Shown here: piece after piece, positions 28,616-39,115 of the stretch
Position numbering within the stretch: position 1 is the stretch's first letter
Layout of the letters: the number at the start of each line of letters is the position of its first letter
From: Alkalinema sp. FACHB-956
GTDB taxonomy: Bacteria; Cyanobacteriota; Cyanobacteriia; Leptolyngbyales; Leptolyngbyaceae
Direction of reading: 5' to 3'
NCBI RefSeq assembly: GCF_014697025.1
Contig: NZ_JACJRC010000006.1
Span: 151,441 to 215,440, forward strand
DNA: 64,000 nt
Position numbers and translations under genes: made by a program
The notes under the pieces: model-generated
Seen by the model: only the letters and a program-made list of their open reading frames with translations
Database searches by the model: none
Told to the model about the DNA's origin: nothing

Positions 28616-29119
28616 CTAGCCCAGCATGGCCCAACCAATACTAGCAATGACCAGCCCCAAAAAAACGCCCATGGCAAAAACGAGAGCCTGCTGCAACCGC
28701 TGCAACACCGGCTGGACTTCATAGGTGACGATTAAGCGATCTTGATCCAGAAACTCCGGCGTCTTCTGCCAAATTTGGCCATCGTACCATCCAGACTCTT
28801 CATAGAAAATCTTCGTATCCAACAATCGAGATTTGATATAGTTCCAACCCAAATAGAGCCGAACCAACAGCAAACAAGGAATTAAACAAGCTCCAGCCGC
28901 TGCCACTAACAAACATTCCAACGGAAATTTATGAAACGGAAAGCTTGCCGCCGCGATCGGCGCTGAGACGACTAAATTAGCAACAAAAGCGATCGCTAAC
29001 GGTTTGGCAAAGCTCCAGCCCCGACACATGGCCCACTTAAAGAACCACGATTCTGACAATGCCTGAAACTCGTTGACAGGGCGCTGTTCCACCGGAACAG
29101 GGCAAGTAGAAGATTTCAT
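28616..29119 (-). CDS. CGLD27/Ycf36-family membrane protein (DUF1230)
   Basis: A 167-residue protein beginning MKSSTCPVPVEQRPVNEFQAL and continuing SESWFFKWA, the signature of the CGLD27/Ycf36 family conserved in cyanobacteria, algal plastids and plants. Two membrane helices (about 40-60 and 70-95) are followed by an FYEESGWYDGQIW motif and a further C-terminal hydrophobic segment. In plants the family has been linked to growth under iron or photosynthetic stress; its molecular role is unsettled. ATG 29119 is preferred over 29137 because it begins the conserved part. It follows the asparaginase gene on the same strand. Confidence 0.88.
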   Translation of the reverse strand: MKSSTCPVPVEQRPVNEFQALSESWFFKWAMCRGWSFAKPLAIAFVANLVVSAPIAAASFPFHKFPLECLLVAAAGACLIPCLLLVRLYLGWNYIKSRLLDTKIFYEESGWYDGQIWQKTPEFLDQDRLIVTYEVQPVLQRLQQALVFAMGVFLGLVIASIGWAMLG

Positions 29120-29415
29120 GGTCAACCGTAGGATCAACGTCTACTAGCAGTATAGAGGGTCGCAGAAGGACTCTTAAAGCTTTTGCCGTTCTGGCCTGCG
29201 GATCTGGTTTGCAAATCTGGTCTGCGGAATGGGCATTCTCAAAACAAGCTCACCGTCTGTCATCTTCCCCGGCAAAAACGGCATTATAAAAATACAGGAA
29301 CAATCCTAAGGTGTAGCGGTATGCTCGCAGCCACCGGCGGCTCACCTGTTCAGGGTGATTGATGAAGGTTATAAGTCAGGACTGCCATCTTAAATTACCT
29401 CTGGAGAGTAACCCC

Positions 29416-29628
29416 ATGAAAAAGATTCCAGTCGCTTTAATTTTGCTGCTTGTGCTTGCCTTTATTGGTTTTGGAGATCAGGTGCTCCCCCGTCCGATCG
29501 GGCGCTACAGTCTCCAAGCTCGCACCTCGATCGATCAAATGATGCTGAACCTCTTCCCCACCTGGAAGCCCAAAAATCCCAACACGCGCACCCAAGACGC
29601 CCTCCAGCAAACCGAACAAAAACGCTAA
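29416..29628 (+). CDS. Small secreted or membrane protein, 70 aa
   Basis: MKKIPVALILLLVLAFIGF is a signal peptide or N-terminal membrane helix; the rest (LPRPIGRYSLQARTSIDQMM, then LFPTW) is a short mostly polar tail. GGAGAG lies 8-12 bases upstream of ATG 29416. I do not recognise a named family. Confidence 0.6.
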   Translation: MKKIPVALILLLVLAFIGFGDQVLPRPIGRYSLQARTSIDQMMLNLFPTWKPKNPNTRTQDALQQTEQKR

Positions 29629-29725
29629 TGGGGCGGCAATTCAATCCTGCGTTCAACCCTGAATTCAACCCTGTGTTCCACCTTGTGCTCATGGCCGAAT
29701 GCTGGAAAAACTATCCTCACCCCAG

Positions 29726-29776
29726 CCTGCACGACACAAAGCCCTGCACGACACAAAGCCCTGCACGACACAAAGC
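29726..29776. repeat. 17-bp perfect tandem repeat, three copies
   Basis: Units at 29726-29742, 29743-29759 and 29760-29776 are identical. They lie between the small membrane protein gene and the 3' end of ilvC, outside any supported gene. Confidence 0.95.
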
Positions 29777-29857
29777 AAGGTTTTGGCGGGGTTGGTATTC
29801 ACCAAACCCCTGGGTGAGAACAGTTCTTCAGACAAGAGCGTTAATCCCGCCAGTAAT

Positions 29858-30868
<1,011 letters not shown>

Positions 30869-31264
30869 TTAATTCCTTTGCCCGCACGCATGGGGAAAAT
30901 TTCGCAAGCTCTGATTTTACCAAGAAGGGGGGACGGGTAGAAATCCGCCGATCGGGTTGCGAGATCTGAATCTGGAATTTGGGTGATTTCAGTGCATTGC
31001 ACCCCTAAAGGATCGATAGTTTCCACAAATCCACACAAATTTCCGCAAAGTTTAACTAAAAAGTTTGGCGAAACCAGGTTAGGGCAACAAGTTGGGCTAC
31101 AGTATCTTGCGGAACGATGGAATGTTGCTAGAAAGCTGCACTACGTTTTTACCTCTGCAAATCGCATGAGTTGTACGAGTTCTGAGAACGGTTTGCCCCG
31201 ATCGATCCATCCCATCTTGCAATTCTGTGTTTTGCTTCTGTGTTTTGCTTTTGTGTGTTCTGCC

Positions 31265-32488
31265 ATGCCCCGTCTTACGATCGCCCGCTTTTTCCGAGAG
31301 TATTTTCCCTATCTGCTGCCCTCGGCCATTTTGATCTACATCGTCCTAGAGTCCTACCAGATTGACTTCCGTCCCTACTATGTCGCAGGTCGATCGGTCT
31401 TACTGGGTTTGGATCCTTACCTCAATCCGGTGGGTCTGCATCCAGAACTCTATACCCCTGTGAATGCGGAAAGTCGGCCTTGGTCAGGGTTCATCTATCC
31501 CCCCTTTGCAGCCCTGCTCATGACCGCCTTTAGCTGGATGCCCTACGGCACCGCCAAGGTGGTGTATAGCGTTTTTATTTTGTTCTGTTTGTGGTGTTTA
31601 TTTTTCCAACTGCTGCGCCATCGGGGCTCGCCCCTCTCTCCCGCAGTCTTAGTCCTGGCCCTCATGAGCTTTCCCACCCTGGCCAGCTTTGAACGGGGGC
31701 AGATCGATATCCTGGTGTGCTGTCTAACGGTGTCAGCGTTCTATGCTTCCCAATCCAACAAACCACCCGTCCTACCGGGGCTGATGCTGGGCATGGCTTG
31801 CTTGACGAAAATCTTTCCCTTTGTGGCCCTGCTCTACTACCTCGTCAAACGGCAGTTTCGCATGGTGGCCGCGACGATCGGCAGTATCCTAATTTTCCTC
31901 ACCCTGCCCCTGTTCTACTTTGGCTATCCCGTCTACCTCAACTTTGCCAAACGCACCTTCCCGGATCTCCTGGGGCAAATTGTCAATCCCTATCCCACCC
32001 AGACCCTAGGACAAACGGTGCTGAATCGCCTCGTTTTCGCGATCGAAGGCAACAAGCTCCTGGTGACCCATGATTTTGTCCATGGCTACATGAACCCGTT
32101 TTTGCGGGGGAAACCGTTTCTGGCCCTCACCGTGGGCGCGATCGCCTTTGCAATCCTGTTCTACTTTCTGCGCCCCCGCAAAGAAGATGAACAGTTTTTC
32201 TCGTTATTGAACACGATCCACCTGTTCAATCCCCAGACCTGGATTATGGGATTGGTCTGGTATTTTCCCTTTCTCTTCCATCATTTCCAGCGGACGACGG
32301 CCCTGGGTAAATTCTGGCTGGTGCTGCCCATCTTTATGCCGCCCTTTACCAACAGCAATGGCATGTTGGCCTATGCCGTTACCCTGGCCTTTGCCATTCC
32401 CGGCTCCCGCAAACATTTACTGCTGCCCCCCAAAGCCCCCGAAACGCCTTCGGTGACTCCCCCAACCTCCAAGGATGTTTGGGACTGA
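31265..32488 (+). CDS. GT87-like (DUF2029) multi-spanning membrane mannosyltransferase-type protein
   Basis: A 407-residue polytopic protein with about nine to ten hydrophobic segments, an early Asp in ESYQIDFRPYYVAGRS (the family's acidic residue after the first TM), the phrase YPPFAALL, FERGQIDIL and KIFPF-type loops. This layout fits the GT87/DUF2029 transferases that add mannose or other sugars from lipid carriers outside the plasma membrane. The substrate is not known. ATG 31265 is used; a longer frame with an additional hydrophobic stretch begins at 31166 and cannot be excluded. Stand-alone gene, convergent with DUF3611. Confidence 0.8.
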   Translation: MPRLTIARFFREYFPYLLPSAILIYIVLESYQIDFRPYYVAGRSVLLGLDPYLNPVGLHPELYTPVNAESRPWSGFIYPPFAALLMTAFSWMPYGTAKVVYSVFILFCLWCLFFQLLRHRGSPLSPAVLVLALMSFPTLASFERGQIDILVCCLTVSAFYASQSNKPPVLPGLMLGMACLTKIFPFVALLYYLVKRQFRMVAATIGSILIFLTLPLFYFGYPVYLNFAKRTFPDLLGQIVNPYPTQTLGQTVLNRLVFAIEGNKLLVTHDFVHGYMNPFLRGKPFLALTVGAIAFAILFYFLRPRKEDEQFFSLLNTIHLFNPQTWIMGLVWYFPFLFHHFQRTTALGKFWLVLPIFMPPFTNSNGMLAYAVTLAFAIPGSRKHLLLPPKAPETPSVTPPTSKDVWD

Positions 32489-32550
32489 TGGCAAAGCAAG
32501 GGATTAGGTTGCATCTGCTGCTGCAAACTCTAGTGCCAGCAGATTGTGGG

Positions 32551-33144
32551 TTAGCGGTTAATGCGGTTGAGCAACCACAGGGAAGCCGCACTGCCAATAA
32601 AGTGAGCCGTAATCAAATGGGTATTGGCTAGCACTAGAAAAATATCGAGGGGCTGAATAATTTGATTAATCGCCAGGGGGTTAAAAATGGCCCCCATGGA
32701 GAGAAAGGCTTTGCCCAGGAGCACTCCGGTAATCGCTTCTGCGGCCATGACTGCTAGCAGCAAGCCCACCCCCCGCACTAGCAAGCTCCTCCAGAGGAAC
32801 TGCACGGTTTCTGATTTTTTTGGGCGAAAACTGGGATTGGTTTCCTGCAACCGGCGACCGAGTTGGACGTATTGGAACGATCGATAGATGCAGTAGGCCA
32901 GAACGAATAAACTACAGGTCGCAAAAAAAATGCCACCCCCCGTTCCCGGATTGGCCGCCGAGGCTCCTGGTGTTGCCGATCGGGAAAACGCCGCTGCCGA
33001 CAGTACTGCAAAGATAAAAATCAGCCCAGAAATAATTGCGAGGACGAGCTGTGCCCAGAAACTGACCCATCCCACCAGGCGAAAGGTCTTGGCAATCTGT
33101 TTCAGGTTGGGGGGCGCAGGCGAATTATCAAGTTGGCTCGTCAT
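32551..33144 (-). CDS. DUF3611-family membrane protein
   Basis: A 197-residue protein with four hydrophobic segments and the recognisable phrases KTFRLVGWVSFWAQLVLAII, SFQYVQLGRRL, and QPLDIFLVLANTH. The family occurs in cyanobacteria and plant plastids and its function is not established. The start at ATG 33144 is chosen because the sequence upstream (to 33264) is repetitive and not conserved-looking. Confidence 0.85.
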   Translation of the reverse strand: MTSQLDNSPAPPNLKQIAKTFRLVGWVSFWAQLVLAIISGLIFIFAVLSAAAFSRSATPGASAANPGTGGGIFFATCSLFVLAYCIYRSFQYVQLGRRLQETNPSFRPKKSETVQFLWRSLLVRGVGLLLAVMAAEAITGVLLGKAFLSMGAIFNPLAINQIIQPLDIFLVLANTHLITAHFIGSAASLWLLNRINR

Positions 33145-33190
33145 ACCGACTGTTCCTAAGCAGATTCTAAGCAGCGTTTTTGAGTAACCC

Positions 33191-33227
33191 TTTGTTGTGT
33201 GCCTCTTTGTTGTGTGCCCCTTTGTTG
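33191..33227. repeat. 15-bp tandem repeat, two full copies and one partial
   Basis: Units at 33191-33205 and 33206-33220, one base different, and then a TTTGTTG fragment. They lie in the leader of the DUF3611 gene. Confidence 0.9.
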
Positions 33228-33404
33228 AATAACCCTTAATAATTGTATTGAAATTGAAAAACAACAGTCAGAAGGGCAGGATTCAGAGTTTAAATACAAA
33301 TTTTAGGGGAAGAACTGAACGAGGCTTCTATGAATCTATAGCATCCCCAGTCGGATCAGGCATAATCCAATCAAATCTCTTAAGTTCTCCATACTCCAGA
33401 ACCC

Positions 33405-34055
33405 ATGACTGTAAGCGAATCTAAACAACTTCGCATTCTGATTGTTGAAGATGATCCCATGATGCAGTTGGGGTTAGAGCAATCCCTAGGCGATAATCCC
33501 CACTACACGATCGTGGGGCAGGCCAGCGACGGTTATACCGGTGTGGAAATGGCCTTAGACCTTAAGCCGGATATCATCGTCATGGATATTGGCTTGCCCC
33601 GGCTAGATGGCATTGCCGCCACGCAGCAAATCCGAGCCAAGTTACCCAATGTCCGAGTGGTGATTCTAACGTCCCATACCACCGATACGGAAATCATCGC
33701 AGCCCTCTCCAGTGGAGCAGATGCCTACTGTATTAAGGGTGCAGACATCGATCGACTCGTCACCGCCATTTCCGTGGCCCAAGAAGGGGCAACCTATTTG
33801 GATCCGCAAATTGCTCGCCGAGTCATTGATCACCTCAAGCCCCCCACCCGTCCCACCCAAATTGGTCAATTGTCACAACGAGAGTTGGAGGTGCTGCAAC
33901 TGATGGTGGAGGGATACAGCAATCCGGAAATTGCCAATGCGCTGTATCTCAGTACGAATACGATCAAAACCCACATCCGAGGCATCATGAATAAATTGGC
34001 CGTGGACGATCGGGTGCAGGCCGCCGTAGTCGCCCTTCGAGCTGGTTTAGTCTAA
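33405..34055 (+). CDS. NarL/LuxR-family response regulator
   Basis: A 216-residue response regulator. The receiver (about 8-125) has the EDDP acidic pocket, the phosphorylated Asp in DIIVMDIGLPRLDG and the Lys of CIKGAD. The C-terminal LuxR-type helix-turn-helix reads LSQRELEVLQLMVEGYSNPE and NTIKTHIRGIMNKL. Its partner kinase is not adjacent on this strand. No known regulon can be assigned. It has a 257-base leader shared with DUF3611 in the opposite direction. Confidence 0.9.
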   Translation: MTVSESKQLRILIVEDDPMMQLGLEQSLGDNPHYTIVGQASDGYTGVEMALDLKPDIIVMDIGLPRLDGIAATQQIRAKLPNVRVVILTSHTTDTEIIAALSSGADAYCIKGADIDRLVTAISVAQEGATYLDPQIARRVIDHLKPPTRPTQIGQLSQRELEVLQLMVEGYSNPEIANALYLSTNTIKTHIRGIMNKLAVDDRVQAAVVALRAGLV

Positions 34056-34623
34056 GTGCTTCTTTTTGTCCCCAACGCCTTGATTGACCAGTTTTTGGTC
34101 GGTGTTCCATATCTTTGAACGTCTCAAAGTAACGGGCGTCGATCGCTGGCCCCAATATCTTTTGTAGACCCTGAAATTTAAAGTCTTGTAAGCCAAAGTG
34201 TCACATTCCCATAAAAAAAAGCACACTATTAAAGTATAAAAGTCTCTAAAGTATCGGGATCCTCTGTTAACTCCAATGTTCAATCCAAGTTAAGGCAGTT
34301 GAGAGTTCAGTAATTTATCGGGGACATCTTTTTCTACGGTCAGGAGTTTTACGAATGACAGGACCCCTCCCAATCGGATTAGATTAGGGAAAATTCCACC
34401 CTGAAGCGCTAATTGCCAATGCGTCTGACCTGAACTTACAAGAAACACTGTCTTACATAATTTTACGTCGGAGGTAAATTTCTCTCTTAAGAGGGACGTG
34501 AGGTCTGAAGTGGTTTGTTAGCTTCGTATTGTGGAAGGAGCAACTGCTAGATTCATGCAATTCACCTCCACGCAATCAACTTAGGGTGAGTTTGTTTGTC
34601 ACTATTATCTGGATGTAAAACCC
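34056..34623. other. Intergenic region upstream of the PadR gene
   Basis: About 570 AT-rich bases. It has no protein-like ORF and no tRNA-like fold that I can see. A 78-codon minus-strand frame (34047-34283) is not protein-like. It could hold a long 5' leader for the PadR-type gene. Confidence 0.4.
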
Positions 34624-34986
34624 ATGAAATTTGAGGATATCTACCAGTTTTTTAAGGATCCACCACCTTTCTATCTCAATAAGGAATTAGCCGTTTGCTA
34701 TGTGTTTTCGGTGCTCCTCAAAGGAGATTCCTACGGGACAGAACTGATTCAACTCTTAGAGCAAAACCATCCTCTGTACCGTCTTTCGGACACCGTGCTC
34801 TACAGCGCACTGAAGTTCCTGGAAGATAACGAAATGGTTACAGGCTACTGGAAGAAGGTTGAGGGGCGCGGTCGTCCTCGCCGGATGTATCAGATCCGTC
34901 CGGACGCTGTAGCACAGGCCGAAGACCTGGCGAAACTCTGGGAAGGGTATGCCGTGAAGCGGGAAGCCAATGCTTCAGCAAAATAG
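34624..34986 (+). CDS. PadR-family transcriptional regulator
   Basis: A 120-residue DNA-binding protein of PadR type: a winged helix-turn-helix (FSVLLKGDSYGTELIQLLEQ, then YRLSDTVLYSALKFLEDNEM) and a wing with EGRGRPRRMYQI, which is the family hallmark. It has a short helical C-terminus for dimerisation. PadR regulators repress stress-response genes, but which gene it controls here is not seen. The next gene, for a cytochrome maturation factor, starts 78 bases downstream on the same strand. Confidence 0.85.
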   Translation: MKFEDIYQFFKDPPPFYLNKELAVCYVFSVLLKGDSYGTELIQLLEQNHPLYRLSDTVLYSALKFLEDNEMVTGYWKKVEGRGRPRRMYQIRPDAVAQAEDLAKLWEGYAVKREANASAK

Positions 34987-35064
34987 GTAGGGATAACCGA
35001 ATTACTTGGGGAAGACAAACCCAGCGTAGAGTGGAGTGAGAACACTTTCGTCCGTTGCCTGCCC

Positions 35065-35595
35065 ATGAGTAATTCAGTCTTAATCTCTACGTTTTTGCTC
35101 ACGCTCCTCTTGGCGATCGGACTTGGCTTCTTTATTCGAGCGTCAGTCAAAGATCGTACAGAGATTGTCCAGTTAACTTCCGATGAATCGGAAGATTCAT
35201 TGTTGGCCAAGCTTAAGCAATATTTTGCAGAGCGTGCTTACCGTGTATCGCAGATTGATGCTCAGGCAAATTCTGTTGTCTTCGAGGGTTGGGTTCGCCC
35301 AAGTTTGTTTCTAGCAGGATTTCTGTCATTGCTAGCAGCGCTGGGTGCACTCTGTTTGGTTCTTGTGCTCTCATTTTTGTTGCCTGACTTCACAGGCGTA
35401 TGGATAGGATTATTAGCCTTTTCGCCATTGGCCGGTGTGTTTTACTGGCGGAAGGCAGGTCGGAATGAACAGGTTTCGTTAAAGGTTGAATCGGAGCAAA
35501 CTATTCGATCGGGGAAAAGTCTGATTACTGTGAAAGCTCACCGGGATGAGTTGGCAGAGTTACAGCGAACCCTGAACCTTAAATCTCTCGGATAA
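35065..35595 (+). CDS. CCB1-like cofactor-assembly protein (cytochrome b6 heme attachment)
   Basis: This 176-residue protein matches the CCB1 family ('cofactor assembly of complex C subunit B'). In chloroplasts, CCB1 helps attach heme ci covalently to cytochrome b6 on the stromal side. The recognisable parts are FIRASVKDRTE after an N-terminal helix, FEGWVRPSLFLAGFLSLLAALGAL, and GVFYWRKAGRNEQVSLKVE. It has three hydrophobic segments at about 5-25, 80-105 and 110-130. A partner subunit is not in the window. Confidence 0.85.
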   Translation: MSNSVLISTFLLTLLLAIGLGFFIRASVKDRTEIVQLTSDESEDSLLAKLKQYFAERAYRVSQIDAQANSVVFEGWVRPSLFLAGFLSLLAALGALCLVLVLSFLLPDFTGVWIGLLAFSPLAGVFYWRKAGRNEQVSLKVESEQTIRSGKSLITVKAHRDELAELQRTLNLKSLG

Positions 35596-35696
35596 CGATG
35601 GCTCGGTTCACGGAATGGCATGGCCGATCGGATTGGAACTTGTATGGCACCAATTCGCGAACGTCATCAATAGACTAAACAGGAATGAACGCTAAA

Positions 35697-35740
35697 TACC
35701 CCCCAGCCGTGTCTCCCATGATGATCACAGCTGGGGGGTA
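35697..35740. terminator. Strong bidirectional terminator-like hairpin
   Basis: TACCCCCCAGC (35697-35707) and GCTGGGGGGTA (35730-35740) form a perfect 11-bp stem. On the minus strand the stem is preceded by an A-run (its complement TTTTT), and the plus strand has AAAAAT after it. It sits between the convergent CCB1-like and DUF3155 genes, so it probably ends both transcripts. Confidence 0.75.
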
Positions 35741-35865
35741 AAAATTTGGGTTTCCCCTTGTCTCTGCCACCTTGTCTCCTGCCACCTTTCCCATGCAACA
35801 AAAAAGGGAAAAGTGTAGGTATCACTTTCCCCTGAAGTTAGATGGATTAAACGGAATAATAATCT

Positions 35866-36180
35866 CTAGCCGTGAGCCCCAACAGCAACGGGCTCAGCGT
35901 CATCTTCTGACTGCCGTAAGCTAGGGAAAAGAAAATGGTTCTCTTCAACGTACTGAGCCCCAAATAATCCTTTCTCTGCCCAGAAGTACCGATCGGTGGT
36001 ATGCTCGTTACGTTTCACTAAAAGCAGGGCGGGGGGAAGAATGCCTTCAGCATGAATGAACCTGCGAGCTGCGGTGACTGGTTTATCATCACCACAGTCA
36101 ATGCTAAATTGAGGCACACTTTCCAGGATTCTACGCCCTTCTTGACGTCGCCGACTCTTGCGCTTGCGTCTCCTTGCCAA
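35866..36180 (-). CDS. DUF3155-type small basic protein
   Basis: MARRRKRKSRRRQEGRRILE followed by SVPQFSIDCGDDKPVTAARRF, EGILPPALLLVKRNEHTTDRYFWAEKGLFGAQYVEENHFLFPSL. This is a very conserved cyanobacterial protein (DUF3155) of unknown function. The Arg/Lys-rich start suggests nucleic-acid or ribosome contact, but that is inferred. The full 104 residues are present. Confidence 0.85.
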   Translation of the reverse strand: MARRRKRKSRRRQEGRRILESVPQFSIDCGDDKPVTAARRFIHAEGILPPALLLVKRNEHTTDRYFWAEKGLFGAQYVEENHFLFPSLRQSEDDAEPVAVGAHG

Positions 36181-36485
36181 ACCCTCTACCTCCTTATCCT
36201 AGCTGCCAAGTTGTAGTACTTGTTACAAAACCGTCGAAAGTATATCGACTTGAACCTAAAATTTCAACTTGTTTTAATCCATCTATACAAAAGCTGATAG
36301 TTCGCGAAATGGCCGTTGCGATGGCACATATCTCACCCCTGCAAGCTTGCGCCGTTCTTAAGAACTAATACGAAGTGTAACAGAGGTTACAAAATATGAA
36401 TTCAGCCAATACCTTTAAGTTACTGGTTACAAATACTTAAGTCAATCCATTTCTGTAAGAATTTAGGTTCGATCGGGTTAACTTC

Positions 36486-37847
36486 ATGCTAATGCCAGCC
36501 AGCGCGGAATTTGTAGCGATTTGTCAGTCTCAGTTGCTGCTGCTGACCCAGTCTTGGCGGATCACCTTGGGGGCCGTCTACTTGGCGGAGGAATGGTCCG
36601 GCGGAGAAACGCCTAAGTTGGTTGCGATCGCAGCGGTTCCGACCTTGGAAGCTGCCACCGCCGCTTTGCAGCGGTTAGCTCAATCCACACGGGAGGCTGG
36701 ATCACCCTTACCCCCTTCGCTGTCTGGGCAGGATTTGTCCGCCGAAATGAACCTGCTGCTCCAGCCTCCCCCGCGCCCGCACCTAGAAGAATCCCTTCCC
36801 AGTCCGGCCTATTTAACGACCTTGCATCCCTACCAACTGGTTCTCCCCTTGGTGCATGAAGAAATTGTCTTGGGCTTCCTAGTCACGGAACGCAACGATC
36901 GTCCCTGGTTGGAGATTGAACAGCAGGAACTGGATCCTGTAGCCAAGACGCTGACCCTGGCTTGTGTGGTGGATCAACGGGCCCAATGGTTGGATTATCA
37001 ACAACGGCAGCAAGTACACCAACGGCAGCATCGCCAAGATGTGATGGATAACCTGATCCACCAATTTCGCAATCCCCTGACGGCCCTGCGCACCTTTGGC
37101 AAGCTTTTGCTGAGACGGCTAGCGACGACGGATGCCAATCGGGATGTGGCATCCAGTATCGTCCGGGAGAGCGATCGCCTCCAGGAACTTTTAAAGCAAT
37201 TAGAAGGGGCTGTAGACCCCCCAGAGGTCGTTGAGTTAGCCTTGCCTGGGGTAATGGCCCCCTTAGCCCTCGGCCCTGCCACAGGGGAGGACGGGCCAGT
37301 TCCCACGCTCGATGTTCTGGGTACCGGTGGTCTCCAGTTGGAAATTTCGGCATTAGAAGACATTTTGCAACCGGTGCTGGCTTCTGCTCAGGCGATCGCC
37401 CAGGAGAAAAATCAAAGTTTTCAGGTGGCCATTCCCCAGGGATTGGCTGCGATCCAGGTCGATCGATCGGCCCTGCGGGAAGTGTTAAGCAACCTGATCG
37501 ACAATGCCATTAAATACACGCCTCCAGGGGGCACAATCCAGGTGCAAGTGTTTCAGGAGCCCCATCAGTTAGCGCTTCGGGTGAGCGACAATGGCCCTGG
37601 CATTCCCCGAGAGGATTTGCCCCGGTTATTCGAGCGCCACTATCGGGGGGTACAGGCTCATACGGAAGTGCCGGGAACGGGGTTAGGACTGGCGATCGCT
37701 CGGGAGTTAATCCATCAAATGCATGGGGAAATCCAGGTCTTTAGTCCCCCGCAGCTAGAAGGCTGGATGGCTCAAGACCTGGATCCGGTGCCGACCCATG
37801 GCACCACGCTGTTAGTGACTTTACCGATCGTAACGGAAGATGCCTGA
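36486..37847 (+). CDS. Sensor histidine kinase
   Basis: A 453-residue kinase with no membrane helix, so it is probably soluble. An N-terminal GAF-like sensory part (about 1-165) is followed by a short coiled linker, the dimerisation/phospho-acceptor helix DNLIHQFRNPLTALRTFGKL (His near residue 197), and a catalytic HATPase domain with N box DNAIKYTPPGG, G1 SDNGPGIP, F box LFERHYRG and G2 GTGLGLAIAREL. All the catalytic motifs appear intact. No regulator gene follows on the strand, so its partner is elsewhere. It overlaps the start-site candidates 36486 and 36492. Confidence 0.92.
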   Translation: MLMPASAEFVAICQSQLLLLTQSWRITLGAVYLAEEWSGGETPKLVAIAAVPTLEAATAALQRLAQSTREAGSPLPPSLSGQDLSAEMNLLLQPPPRPHLEESLPSPAYLTTLHPYQLVLPLVHEEIVLGFLVTERNDRPWLEIEQQELDPVAKTLTLACVVDQRAQWLDYQQRQQVHQRQHRQDVMDNLIHQFRNPLTALRTFGKLLLRRLATTDANRDVASSIVRESDRLQELLKQLEGAVDPPEVVELALPGVMAPLALGPATGEDGPVPTLDVLGTGGLQLEISALEDILQPVLASAQAIAQEKNQSFQVAIPQGLAAIQVDRSALREVLSNLIDNAIKYTPPGGTIQVQVFQEPHQLALRVSDNGPGIPREDLPRLFERHYRGVQAHTEVPGTGLGLAIARELIHQMHGEIQVFSPPQLEGWMAQDLDPVPTHGTTLLVTLPIVTEDA

Positions 37848-37879
37848 AGACTGAATCTGAAGACACCTGACGATTGAAT

Positions 37880-39115
37880 CTACTGGGGAAGGAGTAAATC
37901 CTGGTTGAGTTCCAGATTGAGGTCAGTGTTGGGCTTGATGGAAATTAACTCCACCTTGTCCCCTCCAAAGACAACCCCTGCGATCGCCCCGGCTCCGGCC
38001 CCGGATAGCACTTCCCAAGCTTTGATGTTGCGATCGCCGGTCACAGCCGCAATGCCCGCTGCCGCCGCCGCGCCTAGGGCTGCATCTTTGACGATCGTGC
38101 CTGCGCTCGCGCCTTTCCGAATCACTTCCGTTTCGGTGATCTTTTCGGAGGTCGCCCGCAGCGCCATCCGGTTGCCATTGGCCATGACAAGTTCTTGGGC
38201 GACAAACTGGGCTGCACCTTCAGCAACCACCAGTTGACCGGCCACTTGGCTACCCGCCGGAATCAGCACTTTGCCATTGCTGGTCACAATATTTTGTGAA
38301 ACGGTGACGGTCAAGTTAGACGGTTGGGGTTCATTCTTGCCGAGGAGAATCCGATCGGCTTGCTCATAGCGCACAGGAATGGAGGTTCCCGCTGCAATCC
38401 GAATCTGTTGGGGGGTGGGGCGATACCCCACAATGTAAGGCGAGGAAATCGTTGCAGTTTGGCCCGTGGTGTTCAGGGCTTGATAGATGAAGGCCGCTAC
38501 CTCAGCACGGGTTGCAACGCGGTTAGGATTGAGCTGATTGATATCGGGATAGTTAACCACCATGTTCCGGGTAGTGGCTGCTGCAACGCTCGATCGTGCG
38601 TAGTTAGGAATATTATCGCCATCTCGATAGGTTGCTAGAATCGTGTCAGGGTTCTCAGAGCTGGTGTAGCGTAAACCGTTGGACAGAGACACGATCGCTT
38701 GGGCCCGGGGAATATTTTCATTCGGACGGAATTCCCCACTGGGATAGCCCGCCAAGAAACCCGTTGTATAGGCATTTTGAATGGCTTGGTAGCCCCAATA
38801 GGAGGTTGAAACATCCGTAAAGGAGGTTGTGCCCCGTACAGAAGGTGCGTTGAAGGCGTTGCGAATCATGGCCGCAAATTGTGCCCGAGTCACGGGCTCG
38901 TTGGGACGGAAAGACCCATCGGGAAAGCCCTTAATGACATTTCTGGCAGACAGTTCTTGAATAAAGCCAGAAGCCCAATAATCACTAGAAACATCGGAAA
39001 ATGCAATGGAATTTTGGGCGTGGGCTGGCTGAACCTGAACCATGGGAGCGGCTGCGCCAGCCACGAGACCGAGAGCTAGAGAGAGGGAAATACCGGATTG
39101 AAGAGAGCGAAGCAT
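37880..39115 (-). CDS. SLH-domain envelope protein with a TrbI/VirB10-like stretch
   Basis: A 411-residue exported protein: signal peptide 1-33 (ending PAHAQ), then three SLH repeats (about 38-95, 100-160 and 165-220) with motifs such as IKGFPDGSFRPNEPVTRAQF and NYPDINQLNPNRVATRAEV. The rest (about 235-400) has IRIAAGTSIPVRYEQADRIL, VLIPAGSQVAGQL and a Gly/Ala-rich segment, similar to the beta-barrel C-terminus of TrbI/VirB10 proteins. SLH domains bind cell-wall polymers. The start is the ATG at 39115. The role of the second half is inferred. Confidence 0.85.
   Translation of the reverse strand: MLRSLQSGISLSLALGLVAGAAAPMVQVQPAHAQNSIAFSDVSSDYWASGFIQELSARNVIKGFPDGSFRPNEPVTRAQFAAMIRNAFNAPSVRGTTSFTDVSTSYWGYQAIQNAYTTGFLAGYPSGEFRPNENIPRAQAIVSLSNGLRYTSSENPDTILATYRDGDNIPNYARSSVAAATTRNMVVNYPDINQLNPNRVATRAEVAAFIYQALNTTGQTATISSPYIVGYRPTPQQIRIAAGTSIPVRYEQADRILLGKNEPQPSNLTVTVSQNIVTSNGKVLIPAGSQVAGQLVVAEGAAQFVAQELVMANGNRMALRATSEKITETEVIRKGASAGTIVKDAALGAAAAAGIAAVTGDRNIKAWEVLSGAGAGAIAGVVFGGDKVELISIKPNTDLNLELNQDLLLPQ

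Noticed and set aside
35697..35740. Inverted repeat as a MITE
   Set aside because: It fits a terminator between convergent genes better; no repeat of the sequence elsewhere in the window.
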